Source: a virus. From it: DNA of 45,909 nucleotides. A program made the translations under genes and the position numbers. The stretch is from positions 1 through 45,909 of the IMG/VR virus record IMGVR_UViG_3300018868_000009, one strand, 5' to 3'. Every line of letters begins with the position of its first letter. The stretch's first letter is position 1. This document shows, in pieces, positions 20,715-28,717 of the stretch. The notes beneath the pieces were generated by a model. That model did not search any database, had not been told where the DNA came from, and saw only the letters and a program-made list of their open reading frames with translations.

Positions 20715-21329
20715 TTAACTTTTCAATATTAAAAGAGCTTGATTATAATTTGCTCTTCTTTCTAATAAACCTGTATCGCCACCATTAACGATCCTACTAA
20801 CCTTATCTATACCTTGTTTTTCAAGATAATGGTTTAAATTTTGTGTTTTCCAAAACCAGCAAGCTGATTCTGTGGCACCATCCACCGTCAACAGATAATC
20901 ACAAACCTCTTCAATCGGCATATTTGTGTAGTTAGCAAAATCTTGGTAACTACTTCTACCTGTTAGCTGTATGATCCCACGACCATGAAACAACCAACCG
21001 TCACCACTTTCTTCATCACCGTTACCCATACGATTGGCATAAACATAATTGGCAATCTTTTCTGGTTGCCTTGCATATTGATTAGTAAACTCAACATTAG
21101 GAAACCTTCGAGGCCAAACTCTCATTAGGCCTTCAGCACTATAATTTAAATTTTCATTTAATTGTGTGAAGTTTCCTGACTCAACGGAACACTCCGCTAT
21201 GAAAGCAGCAATACGCTCAATTGTATCTAATTCTGTATCAGGGAAAAACAAAGCAAATGAGTTGAACCAATTTTTTACATTCGGATTACCTGGCAACATT
21301 TTAGCCAGTTGTTGAACAGAAAAACTCAT
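20715..21329 (-). CDS. Endolysin, GH19 (chitinase-like lysozyme), 204 aa
   Basis: The protein is a glycoside hydrolase family 19 endolysin that cuts peptidoglycan glycan strands. Family features: IAAFIAECSVESGNFTQLNE with the catalytic Glu pair, LNYSAEGLMRVWPRRFP, KIANYVYANRMGNGDEESGD, HGRGIIQLTGRSSYQDF, and WFWKTQNLNHY near the C-terminus. No signal peptide is present, so it needs the holin next door (one base before its stop). Complete for the family. Confidence 0.9.
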   Translation of the reverse strand: MSFSVQQLAKMLPGNPNVKNWFNSFALFFPDTELDTIERIAAFIAECSVESGNFTQLNENLNYSAEGLMRVWPRRFPNVEFTNQYARQPEKIANYVYANRMGNGDEESGDGWLFHGRGIIQLTGRSSYQDFANYTNMPIEEVCDYLLTVDGATESACWFWKTQNLNHYLEKQGIDKVSRIVNGGDTGLLERRANYNQALLILKS

Positions 21330-21330
21330 T

Positions 21331-21594
21331 TTACTTTACCGATTCAAAAATCTTCTTTTGTTCTTTGTACCATTTTTGCCAAGATTCTAATTCTTTAGCG
21401 ACTTCGTGATACATTCCATAATTCTCAATAACAACACCAAAGATTTCACTTGCGGCCGCACCGGAAGGAATTTCTTTAAGTTCGGGTGCAGGTTTCATTA
21501 AAGCATCATTTGCTTTAGGAAACGTTTGTGTGACCGGAACAGTCGAACATCCAAAAATACTAACAATACAGAGAGCAATTAATGTTCTTTTCAT
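21331..21594 (-). CDS. Outer-membrane spanin lipoprotein (o-spanin), 87 aa
   Basis: An N-terminal lipoprotein signal peptide (MKRTLIALCIVSIFGCS) ends in a lipobox with Cys16, followed by a Pro-rich periplasmic segment and a charged C-terminal helix. This is the layout of Rz1-like o-spanins. It overlaps the inner spanin by four bases and precedes the endolysin. Together the two spanins bridge the periplasm and fuse the membranes in the last step of lysis of Gram-negative hosts. Confidence 0.75.
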   Translation of the reverse strand: MKRTLIALCIVSIFGCSTVPVTQTFPKANDALMKPAPELKEIPSGAAASEIFGVVIENYGMYHEVAKELESWQKWYKEQKKIFESVK

Positions 21595-22031
21595 TTTTTA
21601 CTCCCATCACGGTTACGAGCAGCATCATTTAGAATATTAATAACACTCTGTTCAACTTTACAATGTAAATCGAGTGTGGCTGCTTGGGCTCTCATCCTGC
21701 TTTTATTAGTATCAGTAATTCTTTTTATCTCTTGTTGTTGTTTCAACATTTCTTCAAAAAGTTTATTATTAAGAGCTTGTGAATCCACTTCAGCTTTGCT
21801 AATCTTCTGCTGTAACTCTTTAATCTTTTCTTTGTATTCGTTATCTTTAGCAATACCACCTTCCATCCATACGGCAAACACCAAACAAACAATTGATATG
21901 ATCTGTATTAGTTTTGTGTATCCACCAATGAATGGAATGTTATTAAAAAGTGTGCTGACGAGGAATACCAATATACTTGCACCAAGCAATATATGAAAAA
22001 ACACATCAGGTAAAAAACTTAGTATCCACAT
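21591..22031 (-). CDS. Inner-membrane spanin-like protein (i-spanin), 146 aa
   Basis: Two N-terminal hydrophobic segments (about 9-25 and 38-55) are followed by a periplasmic coiled coil (YKEKIKELQQKISKAEVDSQ ... MLKQQQEIKRITDTNKSR). One Cys is near the C-terminus (DLHCKVEQS), as in Rz-type i-spanins, which often dimerise through disulfides. Two segments rather than one is unusual for Rz but seen in phage variants. Paired with the o-spanin by a four-base overlap. Confidence 0.7.
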   Translation of the reverse strand: MWILSFLPDVFFHILLGASILVFLVSTLFNNIPFIGGYTKLIQIISIVCLVFAVWMEGGIAKDNEYKEKIKELQQKISKAEVDSQALNNKLFEEMLKQQQEIKRITDTNKSRMRAQAATLDLHCKVEQSVINILNDAARNRDGSKK

Positions 22032-22052
22032 GATTATCTCACTTATTAAAAA

Positions 22053-22355
22053 TTATAATTTAGGTGAACTTCTTTTAGCCATCGAAATCATTACTGGTGT
22101 TTTCTTTTTCTTCATATTAACACCAGGTTCACCACCTTTACCACCGGCACCAGCAATAGCGCCAGAGCTTACTGCATTAGTTGGTCCAGCAACTGCGGCT
22201 GCGGCACCATCTTCTTTAACTGGTACACAATTAGGTACTGTTGCACCATTCTTTTGTTTTGTACCAATAGCGGTATATCCTGTCCAACAAGCTTTCTTTA
22301 AATCGCCGGTTGGTTGTTTAACTTTTTCGTCCAAGTATTGTTTAAATGATTTCAT
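22053..22355 (-). CDS. Virion-associated protein with capsid-targeting-like N-terminus, 100 aa
   Basis: The start is set at ATG 22355, which overlaps the previous stop (TAATG), giving MKSFKQYLDEKVKQ. The first ten residues match the pattern of the T4 capsid-targeting sequence (MKTYQEFIAE) and include an L-x-E site for the prohead protease. A motif DLKKACWTGYTAIGTKQKNG, then TVPNCVP, follows; I have seen it in other marine T4-like phages. The middle is Ala/Gly-rich low complexity and the C-terminus is basic. Probably a small protein packed in the prohead. Not a known enzyme. Confidence 0.65.
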   Translation of the reverse strand: MKSFKQYLDEKVKQPTGDLKKACWTGYTAIGTKQKNGATVPNCVPVKEDGAAAAVAGPTNAVSSGAIAGAGGKGGEPGVNMKKKKTPVMISMAKRSSPKL

Positions 22356-22837
22356 TAACAGTTCCACTTTCTTAATGATAGTGCTTTACGAGTTGGTTCG
22401 CCGTTAGGTTTCTTCATCGGACCTTCCATACCACTCATTCGAGCACAAAATGATTTTCTACGATTTGCTGCTTTAGAACCAGGTTTTAATTTCGATGGAG
22501 GTGTTGTAACTGCCATCGATAATTTGGAACCAGGATGTTCTCTACGATACGAAGCGATACCTTTACGGTTTAATCCGCCTTTTGGATCTTTACCTGCTTT
22601 TCTTTGCCAAGCAGCAGATTCTTCTATATGATTTTTAATCCATGCATCAGGACTTTTTCCATGCTTAGATACAAAATCATCATGTAAATCTTTACCGGTA
22701 GTATTACCTTTTTTAGATATATCTGTCATCAATTTATCAATTGATTCATAGTCGTGGTTATCCAACTTCTTTAAGCCTTTTTCCAAGGCGGTAACACAAC
22801 AGCAATTTTCTTCTAAGTATTGTTTAAATGTTTTCAT
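22355..22837 (-). CDS. Virion protein, DUF6321-like, with capsid-targeting-like N-terminus, 160 aa
   Basis: The N-terminus MKTFKQYLEENCCC is nearly identical to that of the next gene (MKSFKQYLDE) and resembles the T4 capsid-targeting sequence, with a candidate L-E-E cleavage site. The C-terminal half (GLNRKGIASYRREHPGSKLS, then PGSKAANRRKSFCARMSGME and PTRKALSLRKWNC) is very basic and matches, from memory, a marine phage family called DUF6321. The basic domain could bind DNA inside the capsid. It overlaps both neighbours. Confidence 0.7.
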   Translation of the reverse strand: MKTFKQYLEENCCCVTALEKGLKKLDNHDYESIDKLMTDISKKGNTTGKDLHDDFVSKHGKSPDAWIKNHIEESAAWQRKAGKDPKGGLNRKGIASYRREHPGSKLSMAVTTPPSKLKPGSKAANRRKSFCARMSGMEGPMKKPNGEPTRKALSLRKWNC

Positions 22838-23220
22838 ATCTGTCGTAATATCTCTGCGATATTCATATCAACTGGTATTTCAGATGATCGAATGTTTTTG
22901 CCATTGATACCATAAATCATATCGGGCATCGTGTTTAAATATAACAAAAATGTTTTCAAAATATCATAATCTCGTTCATCTATTCTATAAAATAATATTC
23001 TGGCGGTTACTACCGGACCAAAAACATTATTTAATAGAATGATATGATTTAATATCAATCTTTCTTTGAGGGATTTGGAAACTTTATACCTACGAAACAA
23101 CCTCTTTAGGTATTTGGTTCTTTTAATATCTCCTTCAAATTCCGACATTACGCAATGTGAAGATGTATAACACTTCATTGCATACATCATAAAATTTTCT
23201 TCATTCAAATCATCAAACAT
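22834..23220 (-). CDS. Conserved T4-like marine phage protein, 128 aa
   Basis: The pattern MFDDLNEENFMMYAMKCYTS, KRTKYLKRLFRRYKVSKSLK, RLILNHIILLNNVFGPVVTA is one I recall from many T4-like cyanophages and pelagiphages as a conserved protein of unknown function. It is all-helical and basic in its first half. It lies within the virion block between two genes with capsid-targeting-like N-termini but does not itself have one. Confidence 0.7.
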   Translation of the reverse strand: MFDDLNEENFMMYAMKCYTSSHCVMSEFEGDIKRTKYLKRLFRRYKVSKSLKERLILNHIILLNNVFGPVVTARILFYRIDERDYDILKTFLLYLNTMPDMIYGINGKNIRSSEIPVDMNIAEILRQI

Positions 23221-23229
23221 AATTTATAA

Positions 23230-23598
23230 CTATTCTTTTAAGAGTTCTTCTAATTCCGTTTCGTTAGCAATAGTAGCAAAAGATTCGTAACCCTCTTTGG
23301 TAAAATTATAATTATAGTAAAAATAATAATTTTCTTTAGATTCTTCTAAATTCAAAGCCACAACTTCTTCACCTTCTTGTATATCTCTGAAAATTATTCT
23401 AGGTAATTGAATACCATATGGTGCCATTATCTTTGATGCGTTCACCCAACCAAGGTAAGGATTCAACCAACATTCAGTTAAACAAAGGTCTAACTGCTCA
23501 TTTATAGAATCGATTGAATCTATAAAAGAATCGGAAGTAGAAACAACGGAGATATTCTCTCCGCTGTGTTCTCTTATAAACTCACCAAACTTTAACAT
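23230..23598 (-). CDS. Hypothetical virion-block protein, 122 aa
   Basis: It begins MLKFGEFIREHSGEN, which again fits the pattern M-x-x-F-x-x-(F/Y)-(I/L)-x-E with a candidate I-R-E prohead-protease site. The rest is acidic (FRDIQEGEEVVALNLEESKE) with an aromatic stretch (ENYYFYYNYNF). No family recognised. Located next to the 215-aa structural protein with a one-base overlap, so co-translated. Confidence 0.65.
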   Translation of the reverse strand: MLKFGEFIREHSGENISVVSTSDSFIDSIDSINEQLDLCLTECWLNPYLGWVNASKIMAPYGIQLPRIIFRDIQEGEEVVALNLEESKENYYFYYNYNFTKEGYESFATIANETELEELLKE

Positions 23599-24245
23599 TA
23601 AACTCCACCAAAGATGCTATTAGCACTTGTATTAGCAGAACTTGTGTTAGATGCAACTGGACTTGCTAAAGCAACTAAAGTTTCTTTCAAGAAACGAACT
23701 GTACCATCGCTATTGATTTTGCGTGTAATACGATTCCAACCTTGATTGACACTACCAAGTTTAGTATTAGCAACAGTAGAACCACCAGCACCACTTGTAC
23801 CTGATGTGTTAGCCATACGAGTACCTGTTACTAAGATCGTATCGTTAGCAAAGTTAGCTTGTGTATTGGCGCCGTAATTAATTGCGGTACCAAAGTAAAC
23901 AGTTTCACCAGCTGCAATCGGTTGAACTGTATTACCAACAAAAGTGATTCGTTTGTCCGCAACGGCCGTGGTCATACTTGAAACACGGTTATTAGCTCTC
24001 CAAAAATCAACATCGTTTTGATCAACAATTGAAGCATCAAAGAAACGTGATAGTGCGTTGTTAGCTAAAGCGTAAGCATACTGACCATTCGCAACAGTTA
24101 GTGTTGGATTGGTTGTAAAAGTAATTACGTTTGTTCCTAATGCTGTCGCATTTGCTGTTACTAATGTTGCAACAGGACGCACTTCCCGCATATCTGGAAA
24201 GTGTGGCTTACTGTTAGCAGCATCTGTGTTAGACCATAATGGCAT
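23598..24245 (-). CDS. Putative virion structural protein, 215 aa
   Basis: The protein opens with MPLWSNTDAANSKPHFPD and is rich in Thr, Asn, Ala, Ser and Val with beta-like alternation, typical of phage capsid-decoration, tail or fibre proteins. It contains GWNRITRKINSDGTVRFLKE, which I recall from structural proteins of T4-like marine phages, and ends in an Asn/Ser/Ala-rich low-complexity tail. The ATG follows AAAAGGAGAAAAAA and a late-promoter-like GATAAATA lies 33 bases upstream. Role within the particle is unknown. Confidence 0.65.
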   Translation of the reverse strand: MPLWSNTDAANSKPHFPDMREVRPVATLVTANATALGTNVITFTTNPTLTVANGQYAYALANNALSRFFDASIVDQNDVDFWRANNRVSSMTTAVADKRITFVGNTVQPIAAGETVYFGTAINYGANTQANFANDTILVTGTRMANTSGTSGAGGSTVANTKLGSVNQGWNRITRKINSDGTVRFLKETLVALASPVASNTSSANTSANSIFGGV

Positions 24246-24277
24246 TTTTTTCTCCTTTTAACCTTTGGTTCTGATTG

Positions 24278-24285
24278 TATTTATC
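24278..24285 (-). promoter_or_regulatory. Possible T4-type late promoter GATAAATA
   Basis: On the minus strand GATAAATA differs from the T4 late -10 element TATAAATA at one position. It lies immediately after the stop of the 326-aa gene and about 33 bases before the ATG of the 215-aa structural protein. Its place in a true gap is the main support. Confidence 0.45.
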
Positions 24286-25266
24286 TTATTTCTTACTTAG
24301 CCTGTCGAATGCCATTTGGCCAGGAACTACATTCTTCATCAATGGATCAATCTCAACGGTATCTCTTTTGATTCCCGTTAATGTTGTTCCACCAACCATG
24401 ACTGCTCTTGCTTGAGGCTTCTTTTGGTCCATGTTATCTTGACCATCAGGTTTATCAATTTTTGGTTTTTTACCATAAGATTGAGCTTTATCGTCTTTCT
24501 CCCAATCGTAGGTTTCTTCTTTCACACCCTTAGCTTTATAAAGGGATTTAATAATACGAGCAGACTTTGTTCTTTCAGCTTGAACCGATTCTTTATTCAA
24601 ATGCTTTTCTAAACGGTCAATAGCAGAAGTCATATCATCTTTGTTTGTATCAGCAACAGGCACAGTCACTTTAGATGGATCCTGGTGTAATTTTTCTTGA
24701 CGTTTTTTCTCAATGTCGTTATGCTTCTTTTCTCTTTCATCAGCAGCTGCACGCCATCTATCTAAAGCAGTAGTTTTTGGCATTTTGGCTTCATCTAAAA
24801 CTTCTTCACTTGTAGGTTTGCGATCAGTTAAACGGTCTATTGCTCCGTCCCAACTTTTAGAACGCTTCTTGATTCTTACATTGAATGCTTTACGTTGTTC
24901 ACCAGGTTTTTTCTCAGGAATAGGCTTTTGTTGGCCCAACCAAGATTTAACTGTTTTCTTGGAGATTTCAACAATCTGTTCTACTTCTTCATTATCAGTT
25001 GCTTCTAGGATGTTTTCTTCACGAAAATTATGTTCGTGGTTTTGTTTCCATTGTAGAAATTGGCCAGATTTTGAATGAGAAATCTTTGTGTCCGTAGAAA
25101 CAAAGTTAGGATTAATTCCTCTAGATTTCAGAAATTGGTTTAACAGCTGTTGCTCAGATGCTTCAACAATACCTGCTTTGGCACCCCACGGATCCAAAGG
25201 ATCAATACCTGACTTTCCTCTGGCGGGTTCAGGATTCTGTTTAATGATATCCTTTAATCTTTTCAT
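24286..25266 (-). CDS. Hydrophilic virion-block protein, 326 aa
   Basis: A highly charged, probably largely unstructured protein (starting MKRLKDIIKQNPEPARGKSG). It contains NEEVEQIVEISKKTVKSWLG near residue 95, a motif I recall as recurring in T4-like marine phages. The I-V-E within it would be a prohead-protease site. Near the C-terminus is VMVGGTTLTGIKRDTVEIDP, which looks like an ordered beta segment. I infer an internal or core (scaffold-like) head protein that is cut during maturation. The N-terminus only loosely fits the capsid-targeting pattern. No enzymatic motif seen. Confidence 0.6.
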   Translation of the reverse strand: MKRLKDIIKQNPEPARGKSGIDPLDPWGAKAGIVEASEQQLLNQFLKSRGINPNFVSTDTKISHSKSGQFLQWKQNHEHNFREENILEATDNEEVEQIVEISKKTVKSWLGQQKPIPEKKPGEQRKAFNVRIKKRSKSWDGAIDRLTDRKPTSEEVLDEAKMPKTTALDRWRAAADEREKKHNDIEKKRQEKLHQDPSKVTVPVADTNKDDMTSAIDRLEKHLNKESVQAERTKSARIIKSLYKAKGVKEETYDWEKDDKAQSYGKKPKIDKPDGQDNMDQKKPQARAVMVGGTTLTGIKRDTVEIDPLMKNVVPGQMAFDRLSKK

Positions 25267-26351
25267 TTTGCATCACTTTTAATTTTATTGAAAGCTGAAC
25301 GAGCTAAATCTCTGGCACGGGACATTGGTGTGTGTATATTACCGCCTTTGTCCTTAACATTCTTTGACATTTTTTTCCAACCATCTTTTTCTAGAGCAGC
25401 TTCACGATCTTGACGGTCAACGTCCATTTGATTAAATTTACCTTCTTCAACTTGTTCAAATTCTTCTGGTAATTTACCTTTAGGACCGTGAGTACCTAAA
25501 GCAGATTTGATAGCAGGTTTAAGTTCTTTTGCTCGATCTCCACGGCGTTTTTCGGCATAAGCACCAGTTTCTTTACTGACACCAGGAGTATTCATTCCTG
25601 GAATGTTTCCTAGATTGGTTTGACCTGTGCGAGGAAACTTATGTGGCAAATTCATACCTGTCCGAGCAAGTAATTTATCAGCTTCTTCAACTTGTTCAAC
25701 TTCTTCATTACGATTCTTTGCAAGGTTCTCAGGAGCAGAGATAGAATCTTTCTTAGGACCTTTAGCATCAGCAACAGTCAATGGGGTGTCACCTTTAGCT
25801 TTACGGAGATAAGCAGGCACATCCGATTTACGGACTGTTTCTAGAAGCCTAGCAGCAAAAGATTTACTCTCTTTAACTTTCTTTTTACCACGGAGAATAT
25901 CAAAATCTTGACCATCAATTTTATTATTATGGTTGGCATCAATCTTAGCTTGATTACCTTTGAGTTCTTCTTTCATGTTCTTATCAGCAATAGCCTTTTT
26001 CATGGATTCTTTTTTATTACCATCTTTATCCATATCCAAAAAATCTGGTTTAGCGGCTTCTTTCATCTCTTTGTCCTTAGGACCTTTGAGAGCATCAACA
26101 GGAGATTTAGTTTGATCTTGGCGAGCTTTCTTAGAATTACCATAAGAAGAACCATACACTTTTGTTCCAGTTGGAGTTGCAACTTTTTCGTGGCCAGATT
26201 CACTCAATGTTTGTGATTCAACAGGTTGTGCAGGAGCAAATGGAACTCGGCCATTTGGAGTTTCCACTACAACAGGTTTTGGTTCTTCTTTTCCAAGAAC
26301 CTTATTGACCGCATCGATCATTGATTGACTTACTTTACTGGATGAAAACAT
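25263..26351 (-). CDS. Hydrophilic virion-block protein with EF-hand-like loops, 362 aa
   Basis: The ATG at 26351, behind GGAGAATAAAA, gives MFSSSKVSQSMIDAVNKVLG; a longer frame upstream is not needed. The protein is mostly disordered and charged. Two segments resemble calcium-binding EF-hand loops: KPDFLDMDKDGNKKESMKKA and KIDANHNNKIDGQDFDILRG. Two acidic motifs, NEEVEQVEEADK and PEEFEQVEEGKF, resemble the one in the 326-aa neighbour, suggesting shared protease sites or duplicated modules. Likely a prohead core or internal protein; this is inference from composition and position. Confidence 0.6.
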   Translation of the reverse strand: MFSSSKVSQSMIDAVNKVLGKEEPKPVVVETPNGRVPFAPAQPVESQTLSESGHEKVATPTGTKVYGSSYGNSKKARQDQTKSPVDALKGPKDKEMKEAAKPDFLDMDKDGNKKESMKKAIADKNMKEELKGNQAKIDANHNNKIDGQDFDILRGKKKVKESKSFAARLLETVRKSDVPAYLRKAKGDTPLTVADAKGPKKDSISAPENLAKNRNEEVEQVEEADKLLARTGMNLPHKFPRTGQTNLGNIPGMNTPGVSKETGAYAEKRRGDRAKELKPAIKSALGTHGPKGKLPEEFEQVEEGKFNQMDVDRQDREAALEKDGWKKMSKNVKDKGGNIHTPMSRARDLARSAFNKIKSDAK

Positions 26352-26364
26352 TTTTATTCTCCGT

Positions 26365-28140
26365 TTATTTTCTTTTCTTTTTCGAAACACTTGTTGCTCG
26401 AATTTTATTATCATTAGGTGTCACTAAAGGTTCTTTATTTGTGGCACCACCAAGAGTTCCTCCGACACCCATATCATAGGCACCAGGATCATCTATTGCT
26501 TCTTTTCTAAACTCACCAAAAGCTTTCTGTTCACTATATGTTTGATCACCTAAACCAATTCCTACACCAGATCGTGAATTGAATGTTGCACCAATTCCTA
26601 ATCCTTGATTCTTTTGCATACTGTAAATGTCATTAAACGTTTTTCTTTTTAAGCTTTTGGTTTTTTCTTTATCTTGCTGGAAGTTGGGCTCTTTCGGCGT
26701 GGATTGGATTTTGATTTTGGGATCGCTGGCTTCGTATGCACGGAAGGTGTAACCGGAGTTACTGGCGAGGTCACCGTCACGGACGTCATCTTGCTTTCCG
26801 GCTTTTCGCTGGATTTGCTGGACTGGACTGTTGTTGTCAACGAGGACTTGACCGGTTTTACTTTTAATTTTTCTAAGAAATTTGTTAGAAATTTGAACAT
26901 TTTTATCTTCCTTGAATAATGATTCTATCTTGTAATTAGTATACGATTTGTTATTCCTACACAACCAATCTTCAGCTGTTTCATTCAATACCCTTGAATC
27001 CAGAAATTCATTAGTGGATTCATATATTTGGTGGATATCTTCTTCTTTACTATCTATGTCGCCTGTATTATCTAATGGAACAAATACTTTAAAGGCTTCG
27101 GTGAAATATTTAGTATTTCTCTGCGATTTTGCCCATTTGTCACGGCGGACCGACTCAATCATCATTCTGGAGAGTAATGAATTTCGTTCTTTACTGGCTT
27201 CATCTGATGTGTCCACAAAGACCATCATGGTTTCATAACCCAATTCTTCAAGTTCTTCTTTAATATGTTCAATCTTCTCATTATCATCAGCAGGACCATT
27301 AACAATCAATGGACCACGGTTGCGGATAGCTTCTCTCCGTATATCTTTGGATTGTTCAGATAATCTCTGTTTATCAGCCAAGTAATCGATGGCTTGGACA
27401 AAATTGAGTTCTACGATACGGCTTTCGGAGATGGCTTCACGGATAACAATATCTTTACCTGAACCAGGACCACCAGTTACAAAGATTGCTTTGAAAATAC
27501 CACGGTCAACATCTTCGTGTATTCCCATACCTTTACGGACATCCTTATACAACTCTTTGGCATGAGCTTCGTGTTTCACCATGTGTGTGGAGAGACCTTT
27601 TTTGAATTCTTGATATTTGTTTGATTTGGCATGTTCCCGCATCTTGGTGCCGGACATACCTTCAGCACCTTCTGCGTCAGGATCTCTAGATCCGGATGAG
27701 TGAACTGTGATTTTTTTGAAATTATACGGTACATGACCTGACTTGTCGGCTTTACCATTATAACTGTTTAATTTTTCTTTATACTCTTTGACACGATCCG
27801 AACCAGCAACTACATGAAGGTGTGTAACACCTTGTTTATGGAGCTTTTCAGCGTGATGAAAGATTGTTGGATGTTCTTTATCCGAACCTTCAATATTAGT
27901 ATTTGGGAAAGCTCTCTTGGCGTGCTTAATTTTATCCTTCTGACTTAGTGGATCTTTTTTAGCATTCGTTGTATGTGAAAGAACAACATGATGTTCAGCA
28001 TTATGTTTAGCTGCTACTTCTTTAACCTTGTTGATAACCTTTTCATGACCCGCTGTTGGTGGATTCATCCGACCAAAAGCCAACACGGCATGCTTACCAG
28101 ATCCTTCTTTTTCTTCGACTAATTCTAGGAACGATTTCAT
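26365..28140 (-). CDS. NadR-like nucleotidyltransferase-kinase with capsid-targeting-like N-terminus, 591 aa
   Basis: Three parts are visible. Residues 1-10 (MKSFLELVEE) resemble the T4 capsid-targeting sequence. Residues 17-170 form a nucleotidyltransferase: AFGRMNPPTAGHEKVINK with an intact T-x-G-H motif, LHVVAGSDRVKEYKEK, and GMSGTKMREHAK as the ISSTxxR-type motif. Residues 215-400 are a P-loop kinase domain with Walker A GGPGSGKD (223-230) and LIVNGPADDN. The order adenylyltransferase then kinase is that of NadR (NMN adenylyltransferase plus nicotinamide riboside kinase), so NAD synthesis is a plausible role, though other nucleotide substrates are possible. The last 190 residues are charged and low in complexity. 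I chose the ATG 28140 because it starts the targeting-like motif. Confidence 0.7.
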   Translation of the reverse strand: MKSFLELVEEKEGSGKHAVLAFGRMNPPTAGHEKVINKVKEVAAKHNAEHHVVLSHTTNAKKDPLSQKDKIKHAKRAFPNTNIEGSDKEHPTIFHHAEKLHKQGVTHLHVVAGSDRVKEYKEKLNSYNGKADKSGHVPYNFKKITVHSSGSRDPDAEGAEGMSGTKMREHAKSNKYQEFKKGLSTHMVKHEAHAKELYKDVRKGMGIHEDVDRGIFKAIFVTGGPGSGKDIVIREAISESRIVELNFVQAIDYLADKQRLSEQSKDIRREAIRNRGPLIVNGPADDNEKIEHIKEELEELGYETMMVFVDTSDEASKERNSLLSRMMIESVRRDKWAKSQRNTKYFTEAFKVFVPLDNTGDIDSKEEDIHQIYESTNEFLDSRVLNETAEDWLCRNNKSYTNYKIESLFKEDKNVQISNKFLRKIKSKTGQVLVDNNSPVQQIQRKAGKQDDVRDGDLASNSGYTFRAYEASDPKIKIQSTPKEPNFQQDKEKTKSLKRKTFNDIYSMQKNQGLGIGATFNSRSGVGIGLGDQTYSEQKAFGEFRKEAIDDPGAYDMGVGGTLGGATNKEPLVTPNDNKIRATSVSKKKRK

Positions 28141-28144
28141 TGTT

Positions 28145-28717
28145 TTAAGATGCACCTATCTTCATATTTGTCAAAGGACCATTGTTGTGTTTAGATTGTA
28201 AACTCAAAACTTTGGCGCCTTTTGTATCATGTTCGTGTTCGTGTGCATGAACGTTAATATTTGCTTCGCCACCTTTATGGAAAGATAAATGATGAGCATT
28301 TCTAATTTTATGATATGTTTCATTGTCGGACGGATCGCTTACCGTAGCTTTGGCTTTCTTATCATGACCACCTTGGCCATGAACTTTAACATAAGGTAAA
28401 GAATGTTCTGAATTGCCTTTAATGTAAGTATGTAGAATATGATGTTTTAATTCTTCCGGATGAGTTTTAGCCATTGAAGAATAACCTTTATGCAGTTTAT
28501 CTCTCACTTCATTATTAATTATTTTGGCGTGTTCGCCGGCTTTTTTGTATAACTCACTTTTTTTATATTTTGGATTTTCTACTTTTTTCTCATTATCTAG
28601 GTGTTTAGGCCCTTTGATAGCTCTTACTGCTGCAGCTTTATTTGTGCCAAGTCCATGTTTAGTCATAAACTCTTGGTGGCGTGTTTGTACATGGCCATGG
28701 ATATCATACTCACTCAT
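28145..28717 (-). CDS. His-rich virion-block protein, 190 aa
   Basis: The protein is unusually rich in His and Lys (NVHAHEHEHDTKGAKVLSLQ). Its ATG follows a strong GGAG and overlaps the previous gene by eight bases. The C-terminal SLQSKHNNGPLTNMKIGAS looks like a folded end. Its length, His-rich style and position suggest it may be the second half of a larger protein, together with the 263-aa gene upstream, that is a single chain in relatives; this is a guess. No enzyme family is recognised with confidence. Confidence 0.6.
   Translation of the reverse strand: MSEYDIHGHVQTRHQEFMTKHGLGTNKAAAVRAIKGPKHLDNEKKVENPKYKKSELYKKAGEHAKIINNEVRDKLHKGYSSMAKTHPEELKHHILHTYIKGNSEHSLPYVKVHGQGGHDKKAKATVSDPSDNETYHKIRNAHHLSFHKGGEANINVHAHEHEHDTKGAKVLSLQSKHNNGPLTNMKIGAS

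Noticed and set aside
22030-22407. Plus-strand 125-codon Ala/Pro-rich frame
   Set aside because: Reverse image of the Ala/Gly-rich part of the 100-aa minus-strand protein.
26649-26900. Minus-strand 83-codon frame with Ser/Thr/Pro-rich product, inside the NadR-like gene
   Set aside because: Lies fully inside the 591-aa frame, lacks a clear ribosome binding site and arises from the low-complexity C-terminal part.
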